A stretch of DNA of 64,000 nt from Tritrichomonas musculus (Eukaryota > Parabasalia > Tritrichomonadida > Tritrichomonadidae), in assembly GCA_039105265.1 (NCBI GenBank), contig JAPFFF010000047.1, positions 124,001 to 188,000 of the forward strand, given 5' to 3'. The position numbers and the translations under genes were made by a program. Of this stretch, positions 40,035-50,223 are shown in pieces. Every line of letters begins with the position of its first letter. Positions within the stretch are counted from its first letter, which is position 1. The notes below the pieces were generated by a model that did not search any database, was not told where the DNA came from, and saw only the letters and a list, made by a program, of their open reading frames with translations.

Positions 40035-40865
40035 TTAAAACCATTCAGGATACCCGAAATTTCTTCTTTGGCGGTGATGGTGATGATGATGATGGTTTTC
40101 CTCTCTAAAATCATCGAAATCTGGAAAACTGCCAAATGGTTGGAAATCATACCAAGATGGCTGTCCATAAGGCTGCCAATACTGGTTGTACTGGTTCCAG
40201 TCAGCATATTGCGGCCAGTACTGGTTCCATTGCCAGCTGGGTTGTTGGTACTGATTCCATTGATCAAACCAATAATCATTAAATGATGATTGGTCTTGAT
40301 TTTCCATTAGAATTGGTTCAATGAATCTTGTTGCAGTTTCGAGTTCTCCCATTTCTTTTGCACCTGTGAAAATGATTCTACCTGTTGAATGAATAATCGA
40401 GGTTACGTGGCTTTCTGGAATTTTGAAGAAAAGACTCTTAAATTTCCTATTAGGGTATGAAATATATTCAGCATAGGATGGATCTGATGCGATTGATAGG
40501 AGATCGACTTTAAAATGACAATTACATGTGGCAGTAATGTTTGTGATTTTGAATTCTTGCATTTTAACGTTATAGTCTAATAGGCTTAGAATTTTACCAA
40601 CTTTTCTTGCTGATATGTATGCATCATTTTCTGTTTTGGCACCAACTATATTTATTTTACCTTTTTGGAAAATAACAGCAGAAGATTTTGGTTCATCAAT
40701 GTGTAATATTAATCCAGGAAATTTTTGGGGATTGTATTCAGTGTTTTTGACCTTTTGTGAGATTTTCGTAAGATCAAATTCGCATGATAAATCTGCGCAT
40801 ACAAGTAGGCTTTTAACAACTGGTTTCAGGTTTGAAGAAAATGTTTGTGTTGTGGTTTGTTCCAT
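40035..40865 (-). CDS. TATA-binding protein with an unusual C-terminal tail
   Basis: The protein has 276 residues. Residues about 16-97 and 106-187 are the two TBP half-repeats: NTEYNPQKFPGLILHIDEPK then SSAVIFQKGKINIVGAKTEN, and FKSLFFKIPESHVTSIIHST then GRIIFTGAK. TBP sets the site of transcription start by bending promoter DNA. Of the four DNA-kinking phenylalanines, Phe49, Phe66 and Phe142 are kept, but the fourth is His159. Normal TBP ends with the second repeat. This one continues for 89 residues rich in Trp, Gln, Asn and Tyr (WNQYWPQYADWNQYNQYWQP), then seven histidines (256-263 region) and a final RQRRNFGYPEWF. Trichomonads encode several TBP-like factors, so this may be a divergent paralogue rather than the only TBP. 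Confidence 0.92.
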   Translation of the reverse strand: MEQTTTQTFSSNLKPVVKSLLVCADLSCEFDLTKISQKVKNTEYNPQKFPGLILHIDEPKSSAVIFQKGKINIVGAKTENDAYISARKVGKILSLLDYNVKMQEFKITNITATCNCHFKVDLLSIASDPSYAEYISYPNRKFKSLFFKIPESHVTSIIHSTGRIIFTGAKEMGELETATRFIEPILMENQDQSSFNDYWFDQWNQYQQPSWQWNQYWPQYADWNQYNQYWQPYGQPSWYDFQPFGSFPDFDDFREENHHHHHHHRQRRNFGYPEWF

Positions 40866-40877
40866 TTTTATCTAATG

Positions 40878-40897
40878 TAAATGACGATAAACGATAA
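40878..40897 (-). promoter_or_regulatory. Putative TBP promoter: initiator plus tandem ACGATAA/CGATAA sites
   Basis: Read on the minus strand, TTATCGTTTATCG is followed at once by TCATTTA, and the A of TCA lies 17 bases before the ATG. TCATTTA fits the trichomonad initiator consensus. The two inverted CGATAA words match the Myb recognition core (T)AACGATA described in Trichomonas vaginalis. Together with two Myb genes in this window, this suggests Myb control of the TBP gene, which is inference. Confidence 0.5.
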
Positions 40898-41896
40898 ATA
40901 AAAATATTCGTCAAAATTTTGATGGCGATTTTTTCATAATATTTCAATTTAAAATCGATAGAACTTTTCATAACACGATTCAAAATATTGAAACGATTTC
41001 AAAGAAATCTTATCTGATAGATTTTATAATATTTTAATGGTTTTGGCAATCAAGATAAATGAGATTGAATTATAATACACGAATTCATTAAAATAATATC
41101 TGGCTATATCTATTTAAAATTTTTAAATACTTTTATTGGCTAATATTATTATTATTAAATCTGATATTTGATTTGTATTCAATTTTTTGATTTCATTCAT
41201 TATAAATGCAAAAGTAAATGGCAATATGAATAATGATAATAGTCTCATTTGACCATATTCTATTTTAATATGACTTCTAAGTCCATACCAAATTACGGGA
41301 TTATATTTTTATTCTATTGACATCTATTATGATTATAATGAATTGATATAGATTCATATAGTTGTTCTTTTTAATATTTTGTGAAAATCTGCAATTTTTC
41401 ATGATAAGTTTAAACTTTTCAATTTTGAACAGAGTTAAATCATGAAATATAGATGTAATATCAAAAAAATACAGCAAAAATATGTTTTTATCAATTTATT
41501 TCTTTCTTTTAATGATAAAGGAAATCAAATTAATAAATATGACTAATCATATTAAACAAATATCAACAAGTGCAATAAAGAGATAATTGAAGAAAATCAC
41601 AAATAATACTTTTTAATGATATATAAAGCTAGCCAATAATGTAAAAAATTATCAGAATTTACAAAAAAGCTTTCGCACAATAGGCCATCGCAGCAACGGC
41701 ATTATCAACATAGAATACTAAAGTTTATTTTTTTGAATTTAACTTAGAATTGTTATTGTAATGATAATCTTTCATTATACTGGCAAAACCAGATTTCCCA
41801 AATGATAATATTTTATAAAGTTTCCAGTTCCCTTTCAATTCTTGAAATTAATGTTTATTATTAAACATTGTGATATAAAATATAAAATATTATTCT
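40898..41896. other. AT-rich spacer
   Basis: There is no intact gene. On the minus strand near 41720-41665 a short patch reads YVDNAVAAMAYCAKAFL, and near 41820-41760 another reads KILSFGKSGFASIMKDYHYN. Both are too short and interrupted to name. The remainder is AT-rich. Confidence 0.4.
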
Positions 41897-44800
41897 TTAT
41901 TCAGTATTTGCGTAATATAAATTTAATGATCTTCTTAGATTGCAGGAAAAGTCGCCAGAAAGAATTTCATCCATCACTCTCTCGTATCTTTCTTCATTGA
42001 GAAACAGTGGCTGATTTCTCTTGAAGTCAACGTCAGAACAGCCAAATCTGTCCAAGTAAAAAGGCTTCAGATTGACAACTCTGCGATTATCGATCACAAT
42101 TACATTCGATGCAAATCCCCCGACGAAGAGTAGCACTGTAGGGCACTTCTTCTTCATCAGTTTACGCACAATCGCTCGCTTAAACGATCTCCGAGAACAG
42201 GTTGTAATTTCATCTCTCAAATAATCATAATTCTCATCAGATTTGGAACCGTCAAAGTCGTCGTGATTTCTGATGAGGCGGTTGTAATCAAGAATGTTAT
42301 AGACAGTTATTTCATAAGTTTTCTCGACTGGAAAGTTGAATGGCTCGAGTTTAAACCTCAAGAACTCTTTGGCCAATTTTGTGAAGACGATAGGATTGAA
42401 TTCAAAATCATTTTCTGAGCCTTTCAAATTTTCTAAGGGCACATTGAATTTTTGTGAAAGACATGAAACTGAAAGAACGTCATCCCAGTCAATGATCTTT
42501 GACTGGCTCTGGCCAACTTCATCGTTGCCCAATAGAAAATGATTGGCCAAACAGACCCTTCTCAAAAACAAGAAAATTTCTTTTTCTTTCTTCTTCGCAT
42601 CGTCGTTTGTGAAGAACTTGTCAGAACTGACAAATGACATGAAAATATTTTTGAATGCTTCTTGGCGGTTATTATCGTCAGTTCTCTCAATTTCATCGCA
42701 TTCAATAAGCTTCTTAACAAACTGCTGGAAAAGTGTCAATCTTGTTTCCTTAAGGTCAATATTTTGGCCTTCGATTGCCGGTTTTTCGGTTAGTCTGTAA
42801 CCGTACCAGGCTGCCAGAAAGAGATTCCGACTCAGCATCTTGCTCTTCTTCGAGTCGAGGCAGCCGGGAAGGCTTCTGAGTCTGACTTCGTATGTAGAAA
42901 TCAAACCGCTGATCGACTTGACAAGCTCGACAAACAGGCTGCTCTGGCTGACTCGCTTTGGCATGCAGAGGAGAGAAGTGTAGCTGCAGATGAAGCTGAA
43001 GATCGAGTCCTGAACTGGAAGAGAAATTGTTTCGGAATTAACGGTCGCGCTGCTGCATATTTCTGACGGTTGGAGTGAGTCGATGCACGGAAGGAAGCCG
43101 TTCTTGAACGACCTGTCGATTGGGCAGCGGAAGTTCCTGCTGTGAATGCACGACGCGTGAATCGGGTGCTGGCAAATTGAGAACTGGATGACAAAGTTGC
43201 TCCCTTCTGTGCATCTTTTCAGTACATATTTGGCATCAGCTTCATGGCCATTATCTTCATCATCGTTGTTGTTTTCTTGCTTCAAATCATCTGCATGTTT
43301 CTTTGGTTTGTCTTTGTCATTCATTGGCCTATCTTTTCCTTTCTGCTTTTCTTCTCTGAGATTCTTATTTGTGCTTCTATTTCGTATATTTCTGGTTCGT
43401 ATCTCTTTCTCCTCTACTTCTTCTTCTTCCTCTTCCTCTTCTTCTTCTTCCTCTTCCTCTTCCTCTTCTTCTTCTTCCTCCTCAGCTTCTTCCTCTTCAT
43501 CAGCGTGCCTATCCTGATTTTCTACGTCTTCATCAACGCCGAATTCGGAGCCTTCAATGACAGAAACGAGAGGCGGCTTGTCAACAACAAACGGAAACTT
43601 TGTGCGATATATGTAGAGCGGATAGCAGAGAATTTGCTCTTTAGATGTCGCAGATGAGCAAACAGAGCAAACGTCATCGCCAGCCTGACTTTCAGCCTTT
43701 TCGTCATCGTTCACGTCTAACTCGTTTGTGCTGTAATTTGTGATGATATTTTTGTAGTGATTCAAAATGTTTTCTTTTATTTTGCTAGCGCGCTGCTTAT
43801 TGAGTGCATTCTGCGCATTCTTCTGGTTCTGGCTGTCTTTTTCCTCGTAATCAACTGACATTTGTTTCAGGACACTTTTTCCGAGTTCGCCTTTATCGAC
43901 CAGAATGTCAATGATTGACTTCGGCTCCAAAGAATCAGAACCAATTTTCAAACCGAGGAAGTTTTTGAAAGTATTTTTATTCAATGTGTTTGTTATCGTT
44001 GCCCTTCTATTTTCATTCAATTTGTAATTGAATAAAACCGTCTTGAATTGAGATATTAAGTCAGCAATTTTTGAATTGTAATGAATGCTTGTCACTTGAT
44101 TGAATGAGCAGTTATTTGTGTCATCCTTGGCAAACTTAGAGATGAGAATGAGAATGTTCAATGCAAGATGATCGTTCAATTCAATTTTGTCACCACTTGT
44201 TCTCAAAGTATGATAAATAACCGCCAAAACCGTCGGTGTTGAAAGGAATTCTTTCAACCGAATGTTCAGACCACTCGAATCAATTTCAGCTTCGTTTTCT
44301 TCTTCCGCACTCGGCTTCACTTCGTGTGAAAGATGGAAGAAGAACGTCTCTTCGTCTTCAAAGTCAGGAATTTTTATCAGTTCGTCAGGATGCTTTGAAA
44401 TGATGTTGTTAAGAATGGTTGCTTGCTCGTTGAATGGATTGATAGCAGACAACGGCTTCCATTCAATTCCTTCCTTCAAAACGAAGCAAGCATTTTGATT
44501 GTCCAATCTTTCACTTGATCCACTTTTATCGTTATCATTGCTGTTGTTGTTGTTTCTCCGATTTGTTGATACTTTTGTGAGAATTTTGTTGAAATCTTGT
44601 TGGTCTCTTCCAAGGCGTGCTGCGTCTATACAGTACATCTCACTCAGCTCGTCGAGTGACGAGATTCCTCGCTTCAATGCAAAGATGATTTGTTCCTCCA
44701 TGAAGTAGTAACCGTTATAATTGAACAGAGTTCTTTCAATTACAAGTAAAAGTGAAAAATAAAGAAATGACAAAATCATCTGTTTTTGCTTTTCAACGAT

Positions 44801-46627
44801 GTTTTCGTCCTCGTACTCAATGGAAGTAAAATCATCAAAGATTCCAAGTTCTCTTGCCATTTCAAAAGCACAGAATTCTTTGAAGGAGAAATCATCAATT
44901 GCATTTTCACTTTCAAGACCAATTAGTAATTGAAAAAGTGGAAATATTTTTGGAATTCCGATGTATGCTACGCCTGCGTTATTTGTTGTCGGAACAAGAT
45001 ATGTGAGAAGGCCAAAATTCCTTTGACAACATAGTGATTGATGGCAGCAAATGAGAGCAACTAACTTTTTCAATGTGACAATTCCAAGTTGAATTCGAAG
45101 CTTTTTGTATTGATCCAAAACTAACAGTCTTGCTATTTTGACTCTGTTCAAATTGTCCAATTTAAATAGAGAACAAAGAGAATCATACAAAGGAAATGAA
45201 AAGAAGAAAGATCCGCCATTGTGGAATGATTTGAAGTAATTTTCAATTGGAACATTAACTTCAGAATATTTATTTTTTCGAATTGATGAGAGATCAGAAA
45301 TTTCATCAACAAAACCAGAAACGAACAAATCATTCTCATTTCCATTTTCATTGTGATTTATACAAAATATGGTTGAAATATCAATTGTTCTATCCAATTC
45401 TTCAATCAACTTATCAACCTTCAAATTTGCCTTGTTTCGAAACACTTGAATGAATGGATAGTAAAGAATGATGAAAAGTTGAATTGGAAAGTAACAATTA
45501 AGTTCTTGAACCTCAGCAAATGAAGCAGAAATGATTGTATTATTATAATTATTGCTTTTTCCTTCTCTTTCTTTATCGGTGCCACAGTTCAAAACAGTTG
45601 AAAACAACTGGTCAAAGAGTCTTTGTGTTTGTTCATTCGGCTGCACTTGAGATGCGTAATGCATATTGCAAGAAATCTCATTCAAAACAGAAGGAACACT
45701 AGATTCAATACTCAAAACAGAAGGCATGTTAAAGAACTCTTTCATATACGTCGAAAATTGAAGAGCAAAATTAACCCAGTCCCAGTTGTAGTCTTCAATC
45801 AATGTCTTCATTGTTTGCAGTGAAAAGCTCTGAAACCAGAATTCATTCCACATTGAAATATTATCGTCATCAGAGTTGGTAATCATTGTTCGGATGATTT
45901 CTGGAATCGTCTTTTCAATAAGAAGCTTAAAATTGATCCGACCAAAATTTACTTTGAAAAGTTGATCGTTAATCAAACCGCCACATAATTGTTGTAATGA
46001 TTGATTGTAAGAAAAGCTGCATTCAAATATCTGACCAAGTAGTCTTTCAAAATCAATCTTTTCTGTTAATGAAATTGCTATTAACCGTCGAAAACCGTCA
46101 CCAAATTTTAAGAATGATGATATAAATTGAATTATCAAGGATACTTTTTTCTCGTTGTCTGTTTGCAATTGTTCAAGGGATGAGAATGCTGCTTTGAAAA
46201 TAATATCAGTTAATGTATTTCGCAATTGTTCATCTAAATATAATTCGGGATGATCATCTTCGCTGAGACCTTGATGATCATGGCAAAATCCTGATTTTTT
46301 CCAAAGAGATAAATCACCACAATCACAATTACCAGTTGAATCGGGATAAATAAAATAATCATGGCCTTGATGATTTCCATTTAAGAAACATTGAAGGCAG
46401 ACGCATGATTGTGGATCAATACTACAGTCAAAACAATGAATTGATATTTGAGGGGATGACCACTCTCTCTGACATGTTGATATGTGTGAATTTTGATGAT
46501 GATAAGTAATAAAATCTTTATAGGATTTAAAATTTGATACACTGCAAATAATCTTTTGACTTTGAGTTATTGCAGCATCTGGATCAGAGATGAAAAGGGA
46601 TTTGAGCTTTTCAAACTGCCCTTCCAT
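41897..46627 (-). CDS. UBR-type RING E3 ubiquitin ligase (N-recognin family)
   Basis: The protein has 1576 residues from the ATG at 46627 (MEGQFEKLKS); the frame opens earlier at a TTG. A zf-UBR box at about 52-118 has the Cys/His pattern TCQREW, HCFDCSIDPQSCVCLQCF, NHQGHDYF, GNCDCGD, GFCHDHQG, which binds N-degrons in UBR1-type ligases. A long helical middle follows. A RING-H2 is split: VCSVCSS near residue 980 and CQHPIHASCIHSRNFRCPID near 1150. The insert of about 150 residues between them contains a pure Glu run of over twenty residues. The C-terminus is the UBR end domain (VLLFVGGFASNVIVIDNRRV, then PLFLNEERYERVMDEIL). The domain order UBR box, RING and C-terminal cap fits Ubr1/UBR1-2. 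Its role is cytosolic or nuclear degradation of N-degron substrates, by family. Confidence 0.92.
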   Translation of the reverse strand: MEGQFEKLKSLFISDPDAAITQSQKIICSVSNFKSYKDFITYHHQNSHISTCQREWSSPQISIHCFDCSIDPQSCVCLQCFLNGNHQGHDYFIYPDSTGNCDCGDLSLWKKSGFCHDHQGLSEDDHPELYLDEQLRNTLTDIIFKAAFSSLEQLQTDNEKKVSLIIQFISSFLKFGDGFRRLIAISLTEKIDFERLLGQIFECSFSYNQSLQQLCGGLINDQLFKVNFGRINFKLLIEKTIPEIIRTMITNSDDDNISMWNEFWFQSFSLQTMKTLIEDYNWDWVNFALQFSTYMKEFFNMPSVLSIESSVPSVLNEISCNMHYASQVQPNEQTQRLFDQLFSTVLNCGTDKEREGKSNNYNNTIISASFAEVQELNCYFPIQLFIILYYPFIQVFRNKANLKVDKLIEELDRTIDISTIFCINHNENGNENDLFVSGFVDEISDLSSIRKNKYSEVNVPIENYFKSFHNGGSFFFSFPLYDSLCSLFKLDNLNRVKIARLLVLDQYKKLRIQLGIVTLKKLVALICCHQSLCCQRNFGLLTYLVPTTNNAGVAYIGIPKIFPLFQLLIGLESENAIDDFSFKEFCAFEMARELGIFDDFTSIEYEDENIVEKQKQMILSFLYFSLLLVIERTLFNYNGYYFMEEQIIFALKRGISSLDELSEMYCIDAARLGRDQQDFNKILTKVSTNRRNNNNSNDNDKSGSSERLDNQNACFVLKEGIEWKPLSAINPFNEQATILNNIISKHPDELIKIPDFEDEETFFFHLSHEVKPSAEEENEAEIDSSGLNIRLKEFLSTPTVLAVIYHTLRTSGDKIELNDHLALNILILISKFAKDDTNNCSFNQVTSIHYNSKIADLISQFKTVLFNYKLNENRRATITNTLNKNTFKNFLGLKIGSDSLEPKSIIDILVDKGELGKSVLKQMSVDYEEKDSQNQKNAQNALNKQRASKIKENILNHYKNIITNYSTNELDVNDDEKAESQAGDDVCSVCSSATSKEQILCYPLYIYRTKFPFVVDKPPLVSVIEGSEFGVDEDVENQDRHADEEEEAEEEEEEEEEEEEEEEEEEEEEEVEEKEIRTRNIRNRSTNKNLREEKQKGKDRPMNDKDKPKKHADDLKQENNNDDEDNGHEADAKYVLKRCTEGSNFVIQFSICQHPIHASCIHSRNFRCPIDRSFKNGFLPCIDSLQPSEICSSATVNSETISLPVQDSIFSFICSYTSLLCMPKRVSQSSLFVELVKSISGLISTYEVRLRSLPGCLDSKKSKMLSRNLFLAAWYGYRLTEKPAIEGQNIDLKETRLTLFQQFVKKLIECDEIERTDDNNRQEAFKNIFMSFVSSDKFFTNDDAKKKEKEIFLFLRRVCLANHFLLGNDEVGQSQSKIIDWDDVLSVSCLSQKFNVPLENLKGSENDFEFNPIVFTKLAKEFLRFKLEPFNFPVEKTYEITVYNILDYNRLIRNHDDFDGSKSDENYDYLRDEITTCSRRSFKRAIVRKLMKKKCPTVLLFVGGFASNVIVIDNRRVVNLKPFYLDRFGCSDVDFKRNQPLFLNEERYERVMDEILSGDFSCNLRRSLNLYYANTE

Positions 46628-46910
46628 TATTAACAAAAGACCAAAGATTGGTCCTAAAAAAGACAAACATATTTATCTCAATAAATAAACAAAATAAAGT
46701 ATAATATTTTATAAAATAATAAATAATTATACTGTTTTCTTTTCTTTTAATTTAATTACCAGTTTTTTAAAAGTATTTTTTATATATAATACAATCATCA
46801 AATATGAAAAAAGAAATCTTAAAAATGTGATTTTTATTTAATATGAATAAATATGCATAAAACTATTCAAAGATTAAAAAAAAAAAAAAAGTTATATTTC
46901 AAATATAATT

Positions 46911-49877
46911 TCAATGAGGATTAGTATTGAATCCCCAAGAAGATTTGCTATTACTTGCACCCCAAGCGAGACTTCCTCCATCGTTATTTCTTAGCCAAGA
47001 AGAATTAATGATATTGCTTTGATTATTGCCATTTCCCCAAGTTGAGTTGCTATTAATAATTCCCCATGAAGAATTGCTGTTATTAGTGCTTTTTCTTCCC
47101 CAAGGCAAAGAGCTTTTTTCTTCGTCTTTGTTTAAATTCCATTGTGCATCACTGGCTTTGTTGGAAGATTCGGTTGAAGCGCATTTAGGTAATGAGTCTT
47201 GTGAGAGCAAAGGACAGTTGATGAAAGCCTCTTCTCCAATTGAAGTAACTGAAGGAGGAATTGTTATTTCGGCCAGTGACTTGCAACCACTAAAAGCACC
47301 ATTTCCAATTGATGCAACAGATGAAGGAATTGTCACTTTCTTCAATGACGAGCAATTACTGAAAGCGCTGTGTTCAATTTGAACAATTGAAGAAGGAATT
47401 GAAATCTCCTCCAATGAAGAGCAAAAGCTGAAAATGCCACTTCCAATTGAAGTCACAGAAGAAGGGATTGTTATGTGTGTTAACGATGAGCATCCACTGA
47501 ATGCTTCTCTTCCAATTGATACAACAGAAGAAGGAATTGTGACTTGATTCAGCAGCAAACAATCACAGAAAGCTCTGTCTTCAATTAAAGTTACAGAAGA
47601 AGGAATCGTTATTTGTACCAATGACAAGCAGTAATAGAAAGCTTCTCTTCCGATGACTGTCACAGATGAAGGAATTGTTATCTCTTTCAACGACAAGCAG
47701 CCATTGAAAACGTTAGATCCAATTGATTTTACAGATGAAGGAATTGTGATCTCTATCAATGAACTGCACATACTAAACGCGCCATTTCCAATGTTAACAA
47801 CAGAAGAAGGAATTGTTATCTGTTTCAATGAAGTGCATCCACTAAAGACTCCAAATCCAATTGAAGTCACAGATGATGAAATCGATATATCAGTCAGTTT
47901 TGTGCATTCGCTGAAAGCATTGTCGCTAATTGAAGTCACGGAGAAAGGAATGATTACTTGCTTCAATGATGAGCAATAACTGAAAACGCCTTTTCCAATG
48001 CTAACAACGGATGTAGGAATTGTTATTTCAGTCAACGATGAGCAATACTCAAACATGTAATTTATTAAAACTGTCATGTTTGGTGAAATTCTGATACTTT
48101 GTATTTTATCAAAAGCACATTTACCAATTGAAATCACAGAAGAAGGAACAGATATTTCATTCAATGAAAAGCATTTACAAAAAGCATTGCTGCCAATTGT
48201 TGTTACAGAAGAAGGAATTGTTATTTCTTTCAGTGATCCACACTCTTTGAAAGCTTCACTTCCAATTGAAATAACTGAAGATGGAATTGTAATATGTTCA
48301 ATTGAAAAGCATTGACTGAAAGATTCTTTCCCAATCGAAGTGACTGAAGAAGGAATTCTCACATCTTTTAACAATAAGCAAGAGTTGAATGCATTGTCAC
48401 AAATTTCTGTTACAGAAGAAGGAATTGTTATTTCAACCAATGATTTACAATTTTTAAAAACACTCTTTTCAATTCTGGTCAAAGAAGAAGAAATTTCAAC
48501 GTGATTCAATGATGTGCATTTATTAAAAGCATTCTCACCAACATTCAGCACAGAAGAAGGGATGATTATTTCAATCAATGAATGGCAATCACTGAAGGCT
48601 CCATTACCAATTGAAACAACAGATGAAGGAATAGATATGGAAGCCAATGAATGGCAATTTCGAAATGAATAATCGCCAATTTCAATGACTGAGTCAGGAA
48701 TGATGACTTTCTTTATTTTAAAAAAAGTATTAAAAACATATTGATCGATTACTTTTGAAGATGAAGGAATTGTAATTGTTGGTATCAACAAAAAAGAATT
48801 ATAAATAAGAATCTCATGAATATCTTTTGTTGGCATTGATTTCGGTATCTTTAAAAGCAAATTGTATTCAGATGGCAAAAATGAATAATTATAATAATGC
48901 AAAGCAATTGAAAAATCATTTTTTTCATTATCATCATCGATATAATTATTTTTTATATAGTTGGCAAAATCATTATGATGACATTTAATTGAATTCTCAT
49001 AGAGATTAGCATATGGATTCATTAGTTTGGCTTGGCTTTTGAATGTCGGTCTGACATGGTTCTCTTCTAACAAATGAATTATTTCTGCATTTCGACTATT
49101 AACTGCATAATCCCAAAGTGATGGTGTTAAAGCAACTCCATTTAATTGTAAAAAATGGAATATTTGTATTGATCCAAAAAAACTGGCATATTCAATTAAA
49201 GTTGGCTGTTTCCCTCTCAAAAAGTTGTGCGTTTCAAAGATTGAACTTTTTATAACCGAATTAAGTGGATAATTCGTTTTATTAACATAAATAATAAATT
49301 CATCAAGTAAATCTTTTTGTATTAGAAAACAAATGTGGGAATTATTCTCACCTCTTTGGCAATTTTGCTGAAATGTATTTATATCTAAATTGAAATCAAT
49401 TAAAATTTTATTCTCAATTTCTATCTGAGTTTTTTCATCAATGTATTGTTTGAGAACTGGATATAAGTAGTATTTATTTATTGAAAATCCTTCCTTAATA
49501 TTATCGAAAAAACTAAATATTATATTGTTGTCTGGAATGATTATTTCATTTTGAATAAGAAAATAAGTAAGAAATGTGTTTGATCTAAAAATATTATAAA
49601 TGGTGAAATCTGTAAAAAAAGATTTGATATTTGTATGCAAAAACAAGAAAATTCGAATAATTTTTTCATAAAAATGAGGCTCTCTATTGTGATATTCTGA
49701 AATAGCATTTAATAGATGGAATAGATCAAGAAGATCAGATTTCTTTTCAGATATATCTGAATCCTGAATAAAACTAGTCAATATTTTAAAATTTTCTTCT
49801 TCATCTTCGTTTTCTAAAAACTCAAGAATATAATTTTGAAGAGTTCTCTTTTTAATAAGTTCTTGTTCAATTTCCAT
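46911..49877 (-). CDS. DUF3447 / BspA-like LRR_5 fusion protein
   Basis: The protein has 988 residues. Residues 1-345 are a DUF3447 region with the family chain FLENEDEEE, CQRGENNSHICFLIQKDLL, PTLIEYASFFGSIQIFHFL and NSIKCHHNDFANYI. Residues about 375-905 are more than twenty LRR_5 repeats of about 23 residues, very regular (ITIPSSVTSIGSNAFxxCxSL), like the BspA family of bacterial surface proteins. Residues 906-988 form a low-complexity Ser/Asn/Trp/Gly tail with repeated SSWG and STWG. No signal peptide or transmembrane helix is seen, unlike surface BspA proteins, so an intracellular place is more likely. The repeats are nearly identical at DNA level, which invites unequal crossing-over. It is the intact counterpart of the interrupted gene at 29143. 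Confidence 0.9.
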   Translation of the reverse strand: MEIEQELIKKRTLQNYILEFLENEDEEENFKILTSFIQDSDISEKKSDLLDLFHLLNAISEYHNREPHFYEKIIRIFLFLHTNIKSFFTDFTIYNIFRSNTFLTYFLIQNEIIIPDNNIIFSFFDNIKEGFSINKYYLYPVLKQYIDEKTQIEIENKILIDFNLDINTFQQNCQRGENNSHICFLIQKDLLDEFIIYVNKTNYPLNSVIKSSIFETHNFLRGKQPTLIEYASFFGSIQIFHFLQLNGVALTPSLWDYAVNSRNAEIIHLLEENHVRPTFKSQAKLMNPYANLYENSIKCHHNDFANYIKNNYIDDDNEKNDFSIALHYYNYSFLPSEYNLLLKIPKSMPTKDIHEILIYNSFLLIPTITIPSSSKVIDQYVFNTFFKIKKVIIPDSVIEIGDYSFRNCHSLASISIPSSVVSIGNGAFSDCHSLIEIIIPSSVLNVGENAFNKCTSLNHVEISSSLTRIEKSVFKNCKSLVEITIPSSVTEICDNAFNSCLLLKDVRIPSSVTSIGKESFSQCFSIEHITIPSSVISIGSEAFKECGSLKEITIPSSVTTIGSNAFCKCFSLNEISVPSSVISIGKCAFDKIQSIRISPNMTVLINYMFEYCSSLTEITIPTSVVSIGKGVFSYCSSLKQVIIPFSVTSISDNAFSECTKLTDISISSSVTSIGFGVFSGCTSLKQITIPSSVVNIGNGAFSMCSSLIEITIPSSVKSIGSNVFNGCLSLKEITIPSSVTVIGREAFYYCLSLVQITIPSSVTLIEDRAFCDCLLLNQVTIPSSVVSIGREAFSGCSSLTHITIPSSVTSIGSGIFSFCSSLEEISIPSSIVQIEHSAFSNCSSLKKVTIPSSVASIGNGAFSGCKSLAEITIPPSVTSIGEEAFINCPLLSQDSLPKCASTESSNKASDAQWNLNKDEEKSSLPWGRKSTNNSNSSWGIINSNSTWGNGNNQSNIINSSWLRNNDGGSLAWGASNSKSSWGFNTNPH

Positions 49878-49953
49878 ATGATAAATAAAATTTCACCAAA
49901 ATTTTAGACAAAAAATTATATATTTGGAAATAAAAATATTGAATAAAATGTAA

Positions 49954-50026
49954 GCCTGCGTAGCATAGTGGTTATTGCGTTCGCCTTGTAAGCGAAAGGT
50001 CGGCGGTCCGACTCCGCTCGTAGGCA
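49954..50026 (+). tRNA. tRNA-Thr (anticodon UGU)
   Basis: 73 bases fold as a standard cloverleaf. The acceptor GCCTGCG pairs with CGTAGGC (one G-U), with discriminator A. The anticodon stem TTCGC/GCGAA encloses the loop CTTGTAA with anticodon TGT, and the T stem GGCGG/CCGCT encloses TCCGACT. The A box TAGCATAGTGG and B box GGTCCGACTCC are good internal RNA polymerase III promoters. A run of eight or nine T follows at 50027 as a Pol III terminator. No intron and no encoded CCA are seen. It lies between two minus-strand genes. Confidence 0.95.
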
Positions 50027-50035
50027 TTTTTTTTT
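50027..50035 (+). terminator. Pol III T-run after tRNA-Thr
   Basis: An uninterrupted T run begins at the first base after the tRNA discriminator, as expected for RNA polymerase III termination. Confidence 0.75.
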
Positions 50036-50223
50036 TACAAAAAAAAATTTAATTGATTCAGTCTCAAAAATCAACTGCTCAAATAGAATATATATATAAA
50101 AAAGATGATATATCTGTTATTAAAGATTATTTCATTTAGACTATCTAACAAAATCAATTCGAAACGGTAAAATTTAATTGAGAACTAATTTCACCATAAC
50201 TGTCATTTATTTAATAACATAAG

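Noticed and set aside
43188-43657. Ser/Phe-rich plus-strand frames of 109 and 137 codons
   Set aside because: Complement of the poly-Glu insert of the UBR ligase.
46628-46670. Possible short intron with a TTTTTTAG acceptor just before the UBR gene
   Set aside because: No matching GTATGT donor and no trichomonad-type ACTAAC branch/acceptor block; the ATG at 46627 suffices.
47026-48315. Plus-strand frames opposite the BspA repeats at 46911-49877
   Set aside because: Periodic shadows of the minus-strand LRR_5 repeats.
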